Assembly (NCBI RefSeq): GCF_001649575.2
Contig: NC_051438.1
Location: 23,975,543 to 24,039,542 of the forward strand
Direction of reading: 5' to 3'
DNA length: 64,000 nt
DNA from: Kryptolebias marmoratus
Lineage: Eukaryota > Chordata > Actinopteri > Cyprinodontiformes > Rivulidae
Shown: one piece after another, positions 25,116 to 36,843 of the stretch
How the letters are laid out: each line of letters begins with the position of its first letter
How positions within the stretch are numbered: the stretch's first letter is position 1
The notes under the pieces: model-generated
The model's input: only the letters and a program-made list of their open reading frames with translations
Database searches by the model: none
What the model was told of the DNA's origin: nothing
Position numbers and translations under genes: made by a program

Positions 25116-25907
25116 GTTCTTACTATGTTTAGTCACGTTAAGAAACAGGTCATGATAGGTAACAAGGTTGGGAAAGTTCTGCTGCTTGGTTTTAGTTTTT
25201 CATGCATCTGCATGACTGAAAACAAAACAAAAAAAGCAACTCTAAATCCACTGATATCATAGACTTCCTGTTTCAGCATTTAATGCATGAGTTTGTACTG
25301 AATAATCTGATCTAAAAAGCGCGAGATGCTTGCTGTGCTGTTTCACACTCACCTAAAGAACACAATGTGACAAACAAACAACGATGCATGGAAAATGCAA
25401 AACCAATGCGGTTATGTGGCCAGAATGAGGTGTGAATTCAGGGGTATTTTTTTTTAGTTAAACGTCAGGGTCCTAACATGTAGAGCCTTTTCCTGTCAGA
25501 CTTTTTTTAACTGTAGAAGTGTCTAGAAATAAACATGCACAGAGATTAAATAAGTTGCAAAGTGTGCATTTCCATTGCTGTAATTACAGATACGGTTTTC
25601 ATGGTTTTCGTTATTTAGAGATAAAAAAAAATGCTGCTAATCACTTGCCTCACCCACATGTTTGTAGAAGGTGCAAACGGCTGAAACCAGCCCCTGCTGA
25701 TCAGTTTCAGTCAGAGGTTTCAGTCTTAAAAATACCCTCTGGACCTTCTGTTAATGCTCACATCAAAGCAGGACTCTTTAGTTGAAGTTTGCTGATAGAA
25801 AAAAAACATACTGCCTCCCCCGTTCCTGTCTTTTAAGTGTTTTAAAGAAATTTTACTTTAAATTTTTACTTCTTTGCTAAGATTCAAATGAAAAAGTCTA
25901 CTGTATT

Positions 25908-26130
25908 TAACCCTCGTGTTGCTTTTGGGTCAAATTGACCCGAAGGTATATAAGGGCTTCTCTATGCTGGTGTAGATTCTCAGTCATCCAGGGCACAGTA
26001 AATCCAAAAAAAAAGGTTAAAAACAAAAACAACTGGACTTCTATTCTGTGGTTGAAGACGTTTCGCTTCTCATCCAAGGAGCTTCATCAATTCAAAAAGC
26101 AGAGAGTGTGGAGTTTGAGCTTTTAAAGCT
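25908..26130. repeat. DNA-transposon-like terminus and adjoining dispersed repeat
   Basis: TTTAACCCTCGTGTTG followed by GGGTCAAATTGACCC, itself an inverted repeat, resembles the ends of piggyBac-like elements in fish. It is followed by GAAGACGTTTCGCTTCTCATC, part of another dispersed fish repeat. The AGAGTGTGGAGTTT segment near 26104 is related to the hairpin at 62069-62130. Confidence 0.5.
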
Positions 26131-27842
26131 GAGATGTTCTGTAAACTGGATTCATTTGCAGATTGCCCTCACTCTCCTCCATCCCCTCATATTTGTTTTC
26201 AGACAAAACAGACAACAGATAACACATTTAGTCATTTTTTTAAAATCATGTTGGTATCTCAGTCAAACACACATTGATCGTGTAGCCCTAATGTGCTACA
26301 ACAACTGAGTTGTCTTTCAACTAACAAGGTAATATTCTAATTATAAAACAACCTGACTGGTTGTTGGGAATGGGCGGGTTAAAGATAAACTTTTTTTACA
26401 TTGATTTCTTATAAGAAAGTCCTTGAGCAGGAAGACAGACCCAAAGATTTGGGGTTAAAAGTTTCTGCTAAATTTAGCTCAACAAGGTTTCATGTGCACA
26501 ATGGCTATACATCCTGTTGACACCCAGCACAATGTACATTCTGAGTAAACACGCTGTGCGGTCTGTCAGAAGCAGAGACGTGACCAGCCACAGCCTACTT
26601 CTCACATCTCACGTAGCCACATGTGGCTTTAGTTCTTGTTTCACAGGTACTAATGCACACGAACTCTAGAGCTTCAAAATGAAAAAAATAATTTTGTTGA
26701 TGCAAACAGACATCATTGTGCATATGCATGTGAGCTAGTTGTTGCCACTAAGCCTGAACTTCCTTCTTAAGCAAATAATTTCCATCCTGCACAAACTCTC
26801 TTGGTCAGGGGTAAATTCTGAGCGGTAGCAGGTTTTTGATTTTTATAGGTATTGCACCCAGTAAAATAGTTTTTCTTGTGCTCTAACTTAAAAACATTTA
26901 TTTGGTACAAAATTGTTGAAGCCCTCTCTGTAACTAGCAACAGTTTATGTAATTTAAATTAGGATCTATTCAGAGATATGCAACTCATATCAACAAATTT
27001 CCCCACCCACAGTTGTATGGACAAATAAAATTCATTGTGCAATCTTCTGAATCTTTACTGTTAGGTTTAGTTTACTGTGGATAAAATTCTGTGGGTTTAG
27101 ACAACATGGGTATGCACTTTGTTTTGTTTTTACTGTTGAATTTTTAAACCTTTAATAGAAACTAGAGCACTTAGAGTACTGAAAATAAAATTTGAATTGT
27201 TTGAATAACTCATGCTGCAGCCTTCAGATAGTTCCAGGAAGTTCTCAGTGGACAGATTAATGTTCATATGGAGGTTGGACTGTGGCGATGTTGGTACTTC
27301 GTTGTTTAACTTCACAAGTTTCCTATAGAAGCTACAGGTCTGCTTAAGATATATTCTGCACATCTACTGAATATGGCGCCATAAATGTGTTTTTTTAATT
27401 TATGTAATTGCAAAATTGTTAAGTATTTAGTAAAAAAGAAAAACTGATGTAAGCATGATTGTACCTGATGTATTTTATTATTTTATTAATACCGTCGTTT
27501 AAAATAATTATGAAGGTTTTTGTGTTTTGAACTTTGATTGTAGTCTGTCACATAATTTGTTGTAGAGTCATATATTATCAAATAGCTGGCCTGATATTGG
27601 ACAGGTCTTTCTCATGCTGTCAAGCAGCTCTGACCAGTCTGGTGTAAAAAACATATGAAGGTGTTTTGTAAATTCTGGTACCTGGGTGATAGCAAGAGGT
27701 CTCCTGTGGTGGAGTTTCTTTGCTTACTTCCACAGATCCCTTTACGTTAAAGTCTGGAGAGTTTGAAAGCCCTGCAAACACCTGAGATTCTTCATTCTTA
27801 TCGACCTAAACATGGGTATTTTTTTTTTTCAGAGGTAACTGG

Positions 27843-27922
27843 TGTGGTGGTGTGTGTGTGTGTGTGTGTGTGTGTGGGGGGAGGTGTGTTGGTGTGTGTG
27901 TGTGTGTGTGTGAGTGTGTGTC
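27843..27922. repeat. (GT)n microsatellite, interrupted
   Basis: Long TG runs interrupted by two G-rich islands. The cysteine/valine-rich frame through it is an artefact of the repeat. Confidence 0.95.
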
Positions 27923-28979
27923 TGGGGGGGCTGCTGTTGGGTAGCGTGACAAGTACAGGAGGTGTTAGGTGTTGAAGGTGTCATGTGAATAACAAGATGA
28001 GGGTTTTTCCAGCTGAGCATGCTACTGTAACCAGAATTACTGTTTAACACACTTCACCAGCAGTGATCATAATGTTATGGTTGTTTGGTGTACAGAGAAA
28101 ATGTCAATGTCAGAGTTTAATTTTATTAGCTTACATGCATTATCTAATAATATTACAGTAAATTCATTGTGATAATTTAGGCAATATACATATTTAACTG
28201 GATTGATAATCATTTATTACTCATTCAGCCATAGCTAAATAAGTGCCTTAATAATCACTCAGAATCTATGCTTATATGATGTGTGTATTTTATCAGTGTT
28301 TGGATTAATACAGCACTGAGTTTGGGCATGAAAGATGTGGACATGGTGATCTTTTTACTTGTTGCATAATTGTTTATTATTTGTCTGTTGCAGTTTCTCA
28401 TTGGTTGTCTTGGAAGGTCTTTGAATGATGTATGCAGGGTGACTTACTAGGATTTGTGCTTGCTATACACAACAGCATTATTTAGAAGCTTATCTGAAAT
28501 TTTGCAGGCAAAATGTACAAAATATTTGGTAGAATTTGAAATTCTAGATCACAGCACCTTTATCATTTTGTCTTGCATTTTTGCAGTCATGACAAATAAA
28601 ACACAAGGATATAAATAAATCACTGTGAATTGTTTTTTGGCTTCACACTAAAACACAAGTGAGTTTCTTGTATGGTACAGTTTGTGCATGTGCAGTTAAA
28701 GTTTCCTTAACTTCTTCAACATGTAGGCAGCATTTTGTCTCTCTCAAGTTTAAACATAAGAGGAAGACATGCTCGCTCTGAAGTGGTGAAACCCACAGAC
28801 GAGCAATTGTATCATCAAAGCCGAAGCTTGGCTACTCAATTTACTTTCAGCTCATCGTTTGATCAACACATCATACGTTTTACTTTGAAGGCATGAATCA
28901 TTTTTATTTGAAGAAAAGATTGCTCCAAATTTGTTTTACTGGTGAATGGAAACTCAAACCACGGTCACTCTGAATGGTC

Positions 28980-29215
28980 TCTCAAATCTGTAGAAAGAGG
29001 GAAATTGAGAAGTTGTGGACAGTCAAGGCCTCAGTGGTGTCAGTGGTCATCGGAGCAGTCCAGGCTGTGACCCCCAAACTAAAAGAGTGGCTCCAATAAA
29101 TCCCAGAAACAACCTCAGAGATCTCTGTCCAGAAGAGCTCAGTCCTAGGAACAGCTAAGATACTGAGCACAACCCTCAAACGCCAGACTGCTGGTAGAAG
29201 ACCTGAGTTTGAAGG
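28980..29215 (+). mobile_element. Non-LTR retrotransposon, C-terminal reading-frame remnant
   Basis: Translation from about 29003 gives IEKLWTVKASV, then VVIGAVQAVTPKLKEWLQ, a stop, then IPETTSEISVQKSSVLGTAK. The VVIGA..TPKL..WLQ..IP and QKSxxLGTAKIL pattern is one I recognise from the ends of fish LINE ORF2 proteins. The in-frame stop and short length show a dead fragment. The clade was not assigned. Confidence 0.6.
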
Positions 29216-29309
29216 TCAAATGGAAGAGTGTTTTTTTTCTGTCAAGAAGACTAATTTATATTGACTATGACTGATTTATAATAACAATAAAGAGATAAAA
29301 CATCCAAAT

Positions 29310-29338
29310 GGGGTGTGTGTGTGTGTGTGTGTGGGGGG
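29310..29338. repeat. (GT)n microsatellite
   Basis: About eleven GT units ending in a G run. Confidence 0.95.
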
Positions 29339-29912
29339 TAATCAAAGCTAGGGTTTGATTAACTTGCAAGGTGTCTATGCAGTGGAAAACATGAGCTGTA
29401 GACTGTGGTGAGTTATGAAATGTGTAGCACATATTTATGATGATCTGTGTACTTTTCTGGTGACCTCTTTTTTGCTCCATTTTTTGGTTACCGGTCAGAA
29501 AATTGCTCAAGAAGTTGCAGTTTTTGTAAATAAACCCAGCAGCTAACATGTGAGCTTACAATACTGTGTCATAAAAAAAGAGAACATTATCAGCTTTTCA
29601 AAGACACTGTTTGTAGTTACTGCAGATTTTTGAGTATAGTTTTTTGGAACACGAGAGAATGATAAAAGGTAAGTTAGACTTCTTGATGAAGTAATCCTGA
29701 CCAATGATGATTTTCAGTCCATCTGAGGTCTGGCATAATGAATCTAACTGAAAACTATCACAAAGTATAAAATAGCTTACCCATTTTATTGTTTATAATC
29801 ATTTAATAGGATAGAATTAAATAAGAAAAGCACATTCTTATCATCATATTTATTAAAAAAATAAAACCTGTGGCAAGCTGATAGAAAGAAGAATAATATT
29901 TCATGTTGTTCT

Positions 29913-30064
29913 TGTTTTTTCGGCTGCTTCCTTTTTCAGAGGTTGCCACAGTGAGTAAACTCGCATCAACTATTTGACAATTGTTTTACGCCGGATGCCC
30001 TTCTTGCCACAACCTGGCCTCAATCCTGCAGCCTCAGGATTACAAGGCCATGGCACTGACAATT
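29913..30064. repeat. Dispersed retroelement-type repeat fragment
   Basis: CGGCTGCTTCC, GAGGTTGCCACAGTGAG and TTTACGCCGGATGCCCTTCT are words of a widespread fish repeat. The copy ends where the hairpin at 30062 begins. Family not assigned. Confidence 0.5.
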
Positions 30065-30127
30065 GCTCCATTTAATTTCATTGATTAATAATTCATGTTA
30101 TTAATCAATGAAATTAAATGGAGTAAT
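30062..30127. repeat. Perfect 26-bp inverted repeat with 6-base loop
   Basis: The left arm at 30066-30091 is the exact reverse complement of 30098-30123, with TTCATG between. Three more outer pairs follow beyond one mismatch (a G-U pair in RNA). The arms are AT-rich. It could be a small DNA-transposon remnant or a transcribed hairpin; the sequence cannot tell which. Confidence 0.85.
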
Positions 30128-30764
30128 GATATAAAACAGCATAGATTAGGATCCAAAGGAACTTTGTTAGTGCTATTATTAGCTTTTAGCACTCTCATAA
30201 CTTTACAGTGACTTCTCTGAAGACTCCACTGCAGCATAGGTTTGTACCTTCAGTCAGAAATGCAAAAACAAAACTGCAAATAGGTCATTTGCTACAGGGT
30301 CATGCTGTCAGCACATTATAGCTAAATGTTAGGGGAAACTGTTATCGTTATAATAAAAAAAATACAGATTTGTAAAAAAAAAGTCTTCAAAATCTTCGTC
30401 TTATCTTCTAAGAATATAAAAAACATGTTCAGTTTCACAGAATCAAACTAAAAACCGACATCAAAGGCTTGCTAATTGAATTATAAAAGTATTGTTATAG
30501 AAAAAGGCACGTGTCAAGAATTAAATAATTCAAAACTTAAATCATGCATGTTGAACAAACCTACCCATTAAGTCAAACTAGTCAAATTAGGTATTAGTTT
30601 AAGTCAAATTAGTTTTTGGAGTGTACAATGATATATTTCTTTAAAAGTAAAACATTTTTCTTTTATATAACTCAATATGAGTGTTTCTTCAGTCCTAGTT
30701 ATATTGTTGACATAGGGCTTTAAATCTATATACTTTTTTTTAATGCCGTGAAAATGGGTCATTG

Positions 30765-30899
30765 CTCTGCAGAACTGTAGAATGTGCATTTTCTGTCAGC
30801 CAATCACCTTGATTTCCACTTAGAATATTTTGATTACTCGAATTCTCCCTCCGAGTGGGAGGACATCAGTTGCATGAAGCAAGGGGACGAGCAACAGTG
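30765..30899 (+). promoter_or_regulatory. Putative promoter of receptor gene A
   Basis: CAGCCAATCAC lies at about 30797-30807, some 95 bases before the ATG, inside a block that also precedes the pseudogene at 22395. The GGAAGTG ETS-type word found in the pseudogene and in the promoters of B, C and D is GAATGTG here. Confidence 0.5.
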
Positions 30900-33529
30900 A
30901 TGGAAGGACTGGCTGTTTTCATTCTTCTGACTGCTTTCTGTGAGTTCATGTCTTCTGAGAAAGCAGTTTCTGAAGCAGTGTGTAATATTTTACTCTTTAT
31001 TATAAGCTGTTGTCGGTTTGTAACGCTGTTGTTCTTTCCATTTCTTTTAGCTGTGATTCGAACCCTTGAGGTTCCTGAGCAGGTTCATTTTTTTCAAGTT
31101 GAACTCGGTCATGCTGTGACTCTGACATGTGAAGTCCACGGGCTTGAAAATGGATTGTTTTACTGGTACAAACTGAATTTTGGATACATGGTCCAAACAG
31201 TCGCTATGGGCTCTTTTGGAAAAGTAAATCTCAAAGGACAGTTTAATAAAACAAGATTCCGTGTCCAGAACGTGGCTGATGTGTATTCTCTCACCATAAA
31301 AAACATCAGCAAAGAGGATGAAGCGACATATTTCTGTCAGGCAGGAGCAGCCTACACAATGGCATTCGTTAACGGTACCTATCTGGCTGTAAGAGGTAAG
31401 AAATTTAAATTTTGCTTTGTTTGGCATGTTTTTGTCATCACCTAAACAAAATAAAAACAGTATTTTTTCTCTTTGAATCACCTAGGTTCTCATAATGAAC
31501 TTGTGTACGTGAACCAAAGTTCAGATATCAGATCGGTCCCGCTTGGCACCACGGAGACTCTGCAGTGTTCACTTTTCTCAGAAAAGAAAGAAAGCTTGCG
31601 CAAGTGTGAGCGCCGTGCGTTCTGGTTCAGAGCTAGAACACAGTCTGACACAGGATTAATTTACGCAGATAAAATCAACTGTGGTCAGCAAGCAGGGAGA
31701 AGCTGCGTCTACCAGCTGTCCAAAACTATTCAGAAGTCCTCGGACACCGGGACCTACTACTGTGCTGTGGTCACATGTGGAGAGATCCTGTTTGGAGAAG
31801 GAACTAAAGTGGAGACAAGTATGTTTTGACCTGTATATGAGATATAAAGTATGTTTTTAAAAATTTCAGGCCTCTACAGTTTATTTATGTTAAATCTGTT
31901 TGAAATGCTCACAACTACACTGCACTTGCAGGTGATGACAGAAAAATGATGGATATGTTATTAAAAAGGTTACAAACTACAACTGGTGGAAAATAGTGTA
32001 GGTTTAGGCTCAAAATATGAGGTTGTTACTTTTCAGGTGGGTCTTTGCTGACTCTACCATCCTTCCTCTCTTTGTTTTACTGTGACCTTTTAGTTGTGTG
32101 TTTTCTCACCATTTCCTGCAGTGCACTTTATGCAACAACTTTTGCTGTTTGAGCACTTACAGTTGCACATTTAGTTTGCTGCTGTCTAAGACAACAAGAA
32201 CAAAAAAAATCTGAATTAACATTTTTTTTGGCTTAAACTGAGTTAAAATGTAAATAATGAAAATGATCAGCATAACACTAAAGCCTGAGTTCATATTTGG
32301 TTAATTTATGAAGTTGCAATCAATAATTGAAAATGTAATAGACATGTTACACTAACTGGAATATTTGTCTAATTCTAGGTCAAGAACTGTACCCGCTTGT
32401 CATTTTGCTTGGAGTTCTGCTGGGCTGCTCTGTTCTTGTGAATTTCAGTTTGATTCTCGCCAGAGGAAATCAAAAACGAGTTTCGGATCATAGCAAAGGT
32501 ATGTTTACTATGCATACAGTAAATATACAGCATAAAAAACCACCTGCTTAATTTTGTGTATGTCCCCATTGCCCTGTCATAAATAGCTTTCAATCATTAA
32601 AGCATCAATTTGCAAGTCTTTCATAGGTTTATTTAATTAAAGTCTGTATCAACACTTGACCACTTATTTTTAAGTCAAACTACTTAAGAGAACAGAAGTG
32701 ACAACAAAACAGAGAAAACGAATCTTTTTCAAAAGTTTTCCAGGGGTTACAATCTAAAACACAAATAACTTGAACATTTCTGAATTTTGCGTGGATTATT
32801 ACGAGACCCCCTAATGTTCATTCTATGTATATATACAGTATATCTATGCAGCAATACTCAGACTGACCTACAATTTTTTATCATTACAAATAAAGAAGAG
32901 AAGAAACTGTGATGTAAGTGGATTGTTGCTTTTTCAGTCCAAACATGCTTCGCAGCTCCGTCAGTGGCTGCTGGCTCCATATTCACTGCCCAAAAGCTAC
33001 AGCTTTAACTCACACATTTGTCTTAGTTTACATTTTGGTGATGTAAGCTGTTGGAATCACTTGATTTTTGTTTTTCAAATAATGCCCTTGTTGTTTTGAA
33101 CAGGAGATGTAATGGCTTCCACTCATGCTAAAATAGAGAACTCAGCTGAGGATCAGCGTTGCAATACGGTAAAATTAAATTAATTATTATTTAAAAAATA
33201 ACAAACATAAATCATAATACTGTTATTTGCAGTGCATTCATATAATATTGTTCATATTACCTCATTCATATTAGCTGAAAATAATCAAATGCTACTAACA
33301 TTCACTAGTTCCTTGAAATAAAAGTATAAATAAAAACTTTAGGCTGATTCATTCTACTTTAATATATAGCTCTATTAATTAGCAGGATGGTGAAGAAGAT
33401 GGTCTGAACTATGTAGCGCTGAACTTCTCACAAAAACCTACAAGATGGAAGAGCAAGAGGGAAGCATCTACAGAATGCACATATTCCAAGATTAAACTTT
33501 CTGTAAGAGAGCACGTTCATGAAAATTGA
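30900..33529 (+). CDS. NITR-like two-Ig-domain inhibitory receptor, gene A
   Basis: Exons 30900-30939, 31051-31395, 31486-31818, 32379-32498, 33104-33168 and 33386-33529 join in phase to 348 residues. The start is the ATG of MEGLAVFILLTAFS, a signal peptide. D1 has LTCEV, FYWYK, SLTIKN and DEATYFC, and ends GTYLAVRG. D2 has LQC, FWFRA, TYYCAVVTCGEILFGEGT and six cysteines. A TM segment without charged residues (YPLVILLGVLLGCSVLV) follows. The tail has LNYVAL, an ITIM, and CTYSKI, which lacks the usual aliphatic/Ser residue at -2. NITRs are fish receptors thought to act in cytotoxic cells. D1 is the most divergent of the cluster, and its nearest relative here is the pseudogene at 22395. Assignment to NITR rests on domain pattern, not a database search. 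Confidence 0.85.
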
Positions 33530-33587
33530 CCATCGAAGACGAAGCCAAATAAATGTTTCAGTCCTCTCCAGGTGACATCAGACAAGT

Positions 33588-33593
33588 AATAAA
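33588..33593 (+). terminator. Polyadenylation signal of gene A
   Basis: AATAAA lies 59 bases after the stop codon; an overlapping AAATAAATG lies at about 33547. Confidence 0.6.
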
Positions 33594-34492
33594 GTTGGAT
33601 TGATTTTGAGGACAGATCAGATTTTTGCTGCAAAGTTATTGTTGATAGTGTTGTTAAATAGTTTAACATAATGTGTACTTGCATTTTCTGAGCTTTATTA
33701 AACTGAATAAATGTTTAACAGTTATTAAATGCATATTGGATGGTTCAGTGTGTGCTTTTCCAAATAAAAAACAAGAAACAAAAATGAAGCTTTGTTACTA
33801 TAACATTTTTAGAAATCATGGTTGCCACTTAGGGGTCATTTCACTCAGTTTAAAAACTTCTGAGCAAACAAAAATATTCTTGTTAACCAGAGCTTTTCCT
33901 TGCATTTGTAAAACTCCTTTGTGCCTCATGTTGTTCCTGATTTATTTTGGTAATCTCTTTACAGAGATGTTAATCCAGCCCTGTTACTAAGTAGATTCTT
34001 GTGTTATCCCTATGTCTATGTTTTTAGTTTTTAAAAAAAATTAAAAGTCACGAGGGGTTCAAATAAAACACTGCATAATAAGACACTGATTCAAGAAGCC
34101 CCTACTTCTTAATTGTTGCTGGGAAATTCACCAACCTGCGTTGTATGCAGAAGAAGTGAAGTGCAGAAGAAGTGAGCCAACAAACTGGCGTGCCGCCATC
34201 ATTGTTCATTCTTAACACTGGTTTGGTGCACAAGAACCAAAAAAGTCAAAGATCTCTGTCCTGTGATGCTTTTCTAGTTTTGGCACCTGAAGGAAAATCT
34301 CTGAGAGGCATTTAGTGGCATTAGAATGAACAATGAGAAAGCCAAGTTAAATGAGAACTTGCTGGTGACCTTTTATTGCTTCATCATTCAGAGTGTGCTG
34401 GCATACACCTGAATGACCATCTCACCTTGGTCACAAACTGATTGCTCTTCACCCCTTAAGAAAGAGCTAAATTTTAATTCTTAAAACATTTA

Positions 34493-34750
34493 CCAACTCT
34501 ATTTTCATCCATCCACTCTCTGTTCTGCTTTGACCTGTTCAGAGTTGCAGATGTGCTGAAGTCTATTCCAGCAGTCATAAGGCAAGAGGTTTTAGAGGCT
34601 TTAGTGTCTCCATACATCCTAAAATGCATGTTTTTGCTCTGCGGGAGGAAGTTAGACTACATGGAAGTCCACACAAAAACACCCCAGCCTTTATATGAAC
34701 ATGACCTTCATTTTGTAAGGCTTCAAGGCAAACCCCTACACCACCATGCA
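34493..34750. repeat. Dispersed repeat fragment
   Basis: The run CCTAAAATGCATGTTTTTG, then CTGCGGGAGGAAG, then TCCACACA, then ACCCCAGCC resembles a very common fish repeat (normally catgtttttggactgtggga). Family not assigned. Confidence 0.5.
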
Positions 34751-34774
34751 GACCTTCAGTCTATTTATAACATG

Positions 34775-35092
34775 TATACGCACGTGGGGGTGGCTGCTTA
34801 TAAGTGGTTAGAGCAGTCATCTTCTGAGAAAGTAAGTTACATAACAAAGTGTCCTCAGGCAAGAAGCTGAACCCCTCATTGCCTCTGATGTGCCCCATCA
34901 GTGTGGGAATCCGATCTAAAGCACTGATTAGACTCTATAGATGATTTATTCAGGTTAACTTTGTTGAGATGTAGCAGAGTGCTGTATGAATGTGTGCGTG
35001 GATGGCTAAATGAGGGCACAGATTGTGTTATAAAGCATTCTGAGCAGCCTGGTTGGCTAGAAAGGTGCTAGATAATTACAGTCCATTTACCA
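34775..35092 (+). mobile_element. SINE-like dispersed repeat
   Basis: The order of words GTGGCTGCTTATAAG, GTTAGAGCAGTCATC, GTGTCCTCAGGCAAGAAGC, AACCCCTCATTGCCTC, TGTATGAATGTGTG, AAAGCATTCTGAGC, TAGAAAGGTGCTAGATAA and CAGTCCATTTA matches a repeat family I recognise from many percomorph fish. The GTTAGAGCAG head looks tRNA-derived. It is diverged and not a tRNA gene. Confidence 0.6.
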
Positions 35093-36717
35093 TCATTAAT
35101 TGGTTTATTAGTTCAGTTTTCAATGTAATTTATTGATACAAAATACAAAATAACAAATATATTTAATTATTTGATTTAAAATCAAACAAAAAACTATCCA
35201 TTTACGAATGAAACAGCATCCTAGAAGAATCAGTTTCCTATACTGTTTGGTTTGGACAGGCTTCATCACACTTTACAGCACTTTCTAACAGACTATATTT
35301 ACACTCTATTTATGCAACTCTGACCAGGCAGCCTGATGCAGGTGAGTTAATAAAGAGACAACAGGTGATGATAATCTGGAGACAAGATAAGATTAACTGA
35401 GGACATCTAGGGGAAATAACATATACAGAAAAACTAAAAACTACAGACTAGAAAGAAGGAATAACATGAAAAAAATATTTATCTTATAAAATGAAAAACT
35501 AGAGTTGAACAAATGCAAAGAATATTTCAGTAAACTAAGAATAAAGCCCAACAAAACTAGAAGAACTTCACAAAACTTATAGGGAAAGCATCAACCTTAG
35601 CAGGTGAGACGACAGTGGCAGCACAGTTACTGACTGGTTCCTCGTGGTTCTTCTTAGTTCATTTGACTGAAGTTTGCTCTGGACCTCATCCAATCACATT
35701 CTGTTATTTAATAGTATATGTACTTTCACAAGTGGTTTCTTTAAAAGATTTTCAAATTTCCAATGTCCAATGAACCTGCAGCAACTCTTCATCATGTCTT
35801 CACCTCAACTTAAAATATATATATTTCTTTAAAGAATAACTATAACTGTGATTGCTGAGCTTCTTCTTCTTCTTGATGAAGGTCAGAGCTTTGACTTAGC
35901 CAGCCCAAAAAAATGAAATTCAAAGGGGAAATATTATATAGACTTGACTGTGATTGATTAGTTCAGTTTATTTATATTACGACAAGTCACAAAAAAGTAT
36001 TTTCAGGTCACAGTATGAGGATAACCATATGAAGACCGCTATGTACTTTTAACTTGGCAATGAATCATAACTGCTAAATGCTTAGGCATATATTTTGGTT
36101 TGTGTGGCATTTTTAAAAAATACTACGAGGAAAATACCAATTTAGGTTGAATATATTGTACAGTTGTGGCCCTTCCATCTCACCACCACTCGCAGCTTTG
36201 ATTCAGCCTAAGTTTTTAAGACTTTGACAAGATGAAACTCTCTAAGTAATTCCTCATAGTAATTCCCTCAAAGCTTCTCAAAAGTCAGCATTTGAAAAAT
36301 AGGACCAATTACTTTCTAATAAAACATGCAACAGTCCATCTCATATTCAAGAAGCCCAATTAACCTTTTTATTTTACCAGTCTGTTTAAGGATAGGATGA
36401 ATTAGCTCCTCAATCCAGAGTTCAACTTCTCTAGTAGAAATCACCTGAACAACTCCTGTACAATTAAAATCAGTCCAAAAAATATTTTTAAAGTAAGCTT
36501 TTGGTGTTAAGTGAACAGATACTGGATAATTCTGCATATTGGGTTTTATTCTATTGTTTCTGTTATTATTTGTGACACTCCTGACAGCTGGACACCTGTA
36601 TTGATCTAAAAACAAAAATACCTCTGACAGTTCAGAAAATTGTGCTTATTAGTTTGAAATCACTAAATAAATGTCCAAAATTCAGAGGGAAATTGCTTCA
36701 CTTAGAAGAGAAGTCCT

Positions 36718-36843
36718 TTGTGGCAGGAAGTGCACTGTGATTGTATAATTTGAGATATCCAATCAGATGCTTCTGTTGGTCTGGATCGCCACACCTCCTT
36801 AAGTTATTTTGGTACCAAGTGTCTCAAAGGAGACAGTGGCAAC
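36718..36843 (+). promoter_or_regulatory. Putative promoter of receptor gene B (ETS + CCAAT module)
   Basis: GGCAGGAAGTGCACT (36722-36736) has an ETS-type GGAAGTG core. CCAATCAGATGC (36759-36770) follows, then GTCTGGATCGCCACACCTCC. The ATG is at 36844. Genes C and D have the same block at the same distance. Confidence 0.6.

Larger units (their letters stand above)
22959..30764. other. Gene-poor, repeat-rich interval before the receptor cluster
   Basis: No coding gene is supported here. I recognise a block of tandem nuclear-receptor-like words (24530-25110), a DNA-transposon-like terminus (25908-25980), two GT microsatellites, a LINE reading-frame remnant (28980-29215), a dispersed repeat (29913-30064) and a perfect hairpin (30062-30127). 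The rest is AT-rich unique-looking DNA. Confidence 0.55.
33594..36717. other. Intergenic region A-B
   Basis: AT-rich DNA without a supported gene. It contains dispersed repeats at 34493-34750 and 34775-35092. The remainder shows only short frames with no domain. Confidence 0.5.

Noticed and set aside
27763..28050. Frames through the GT microsatellite
   Set aside because: The Cys/Val and His/Thr runs are translations of the simple repeat.
34775..35092. tRNA gene in the GTTAGAGCAG segment
   Set aside because: The anticodon arm and T arm are not recognisable; the layout fits a decayed SINE-like repeat.
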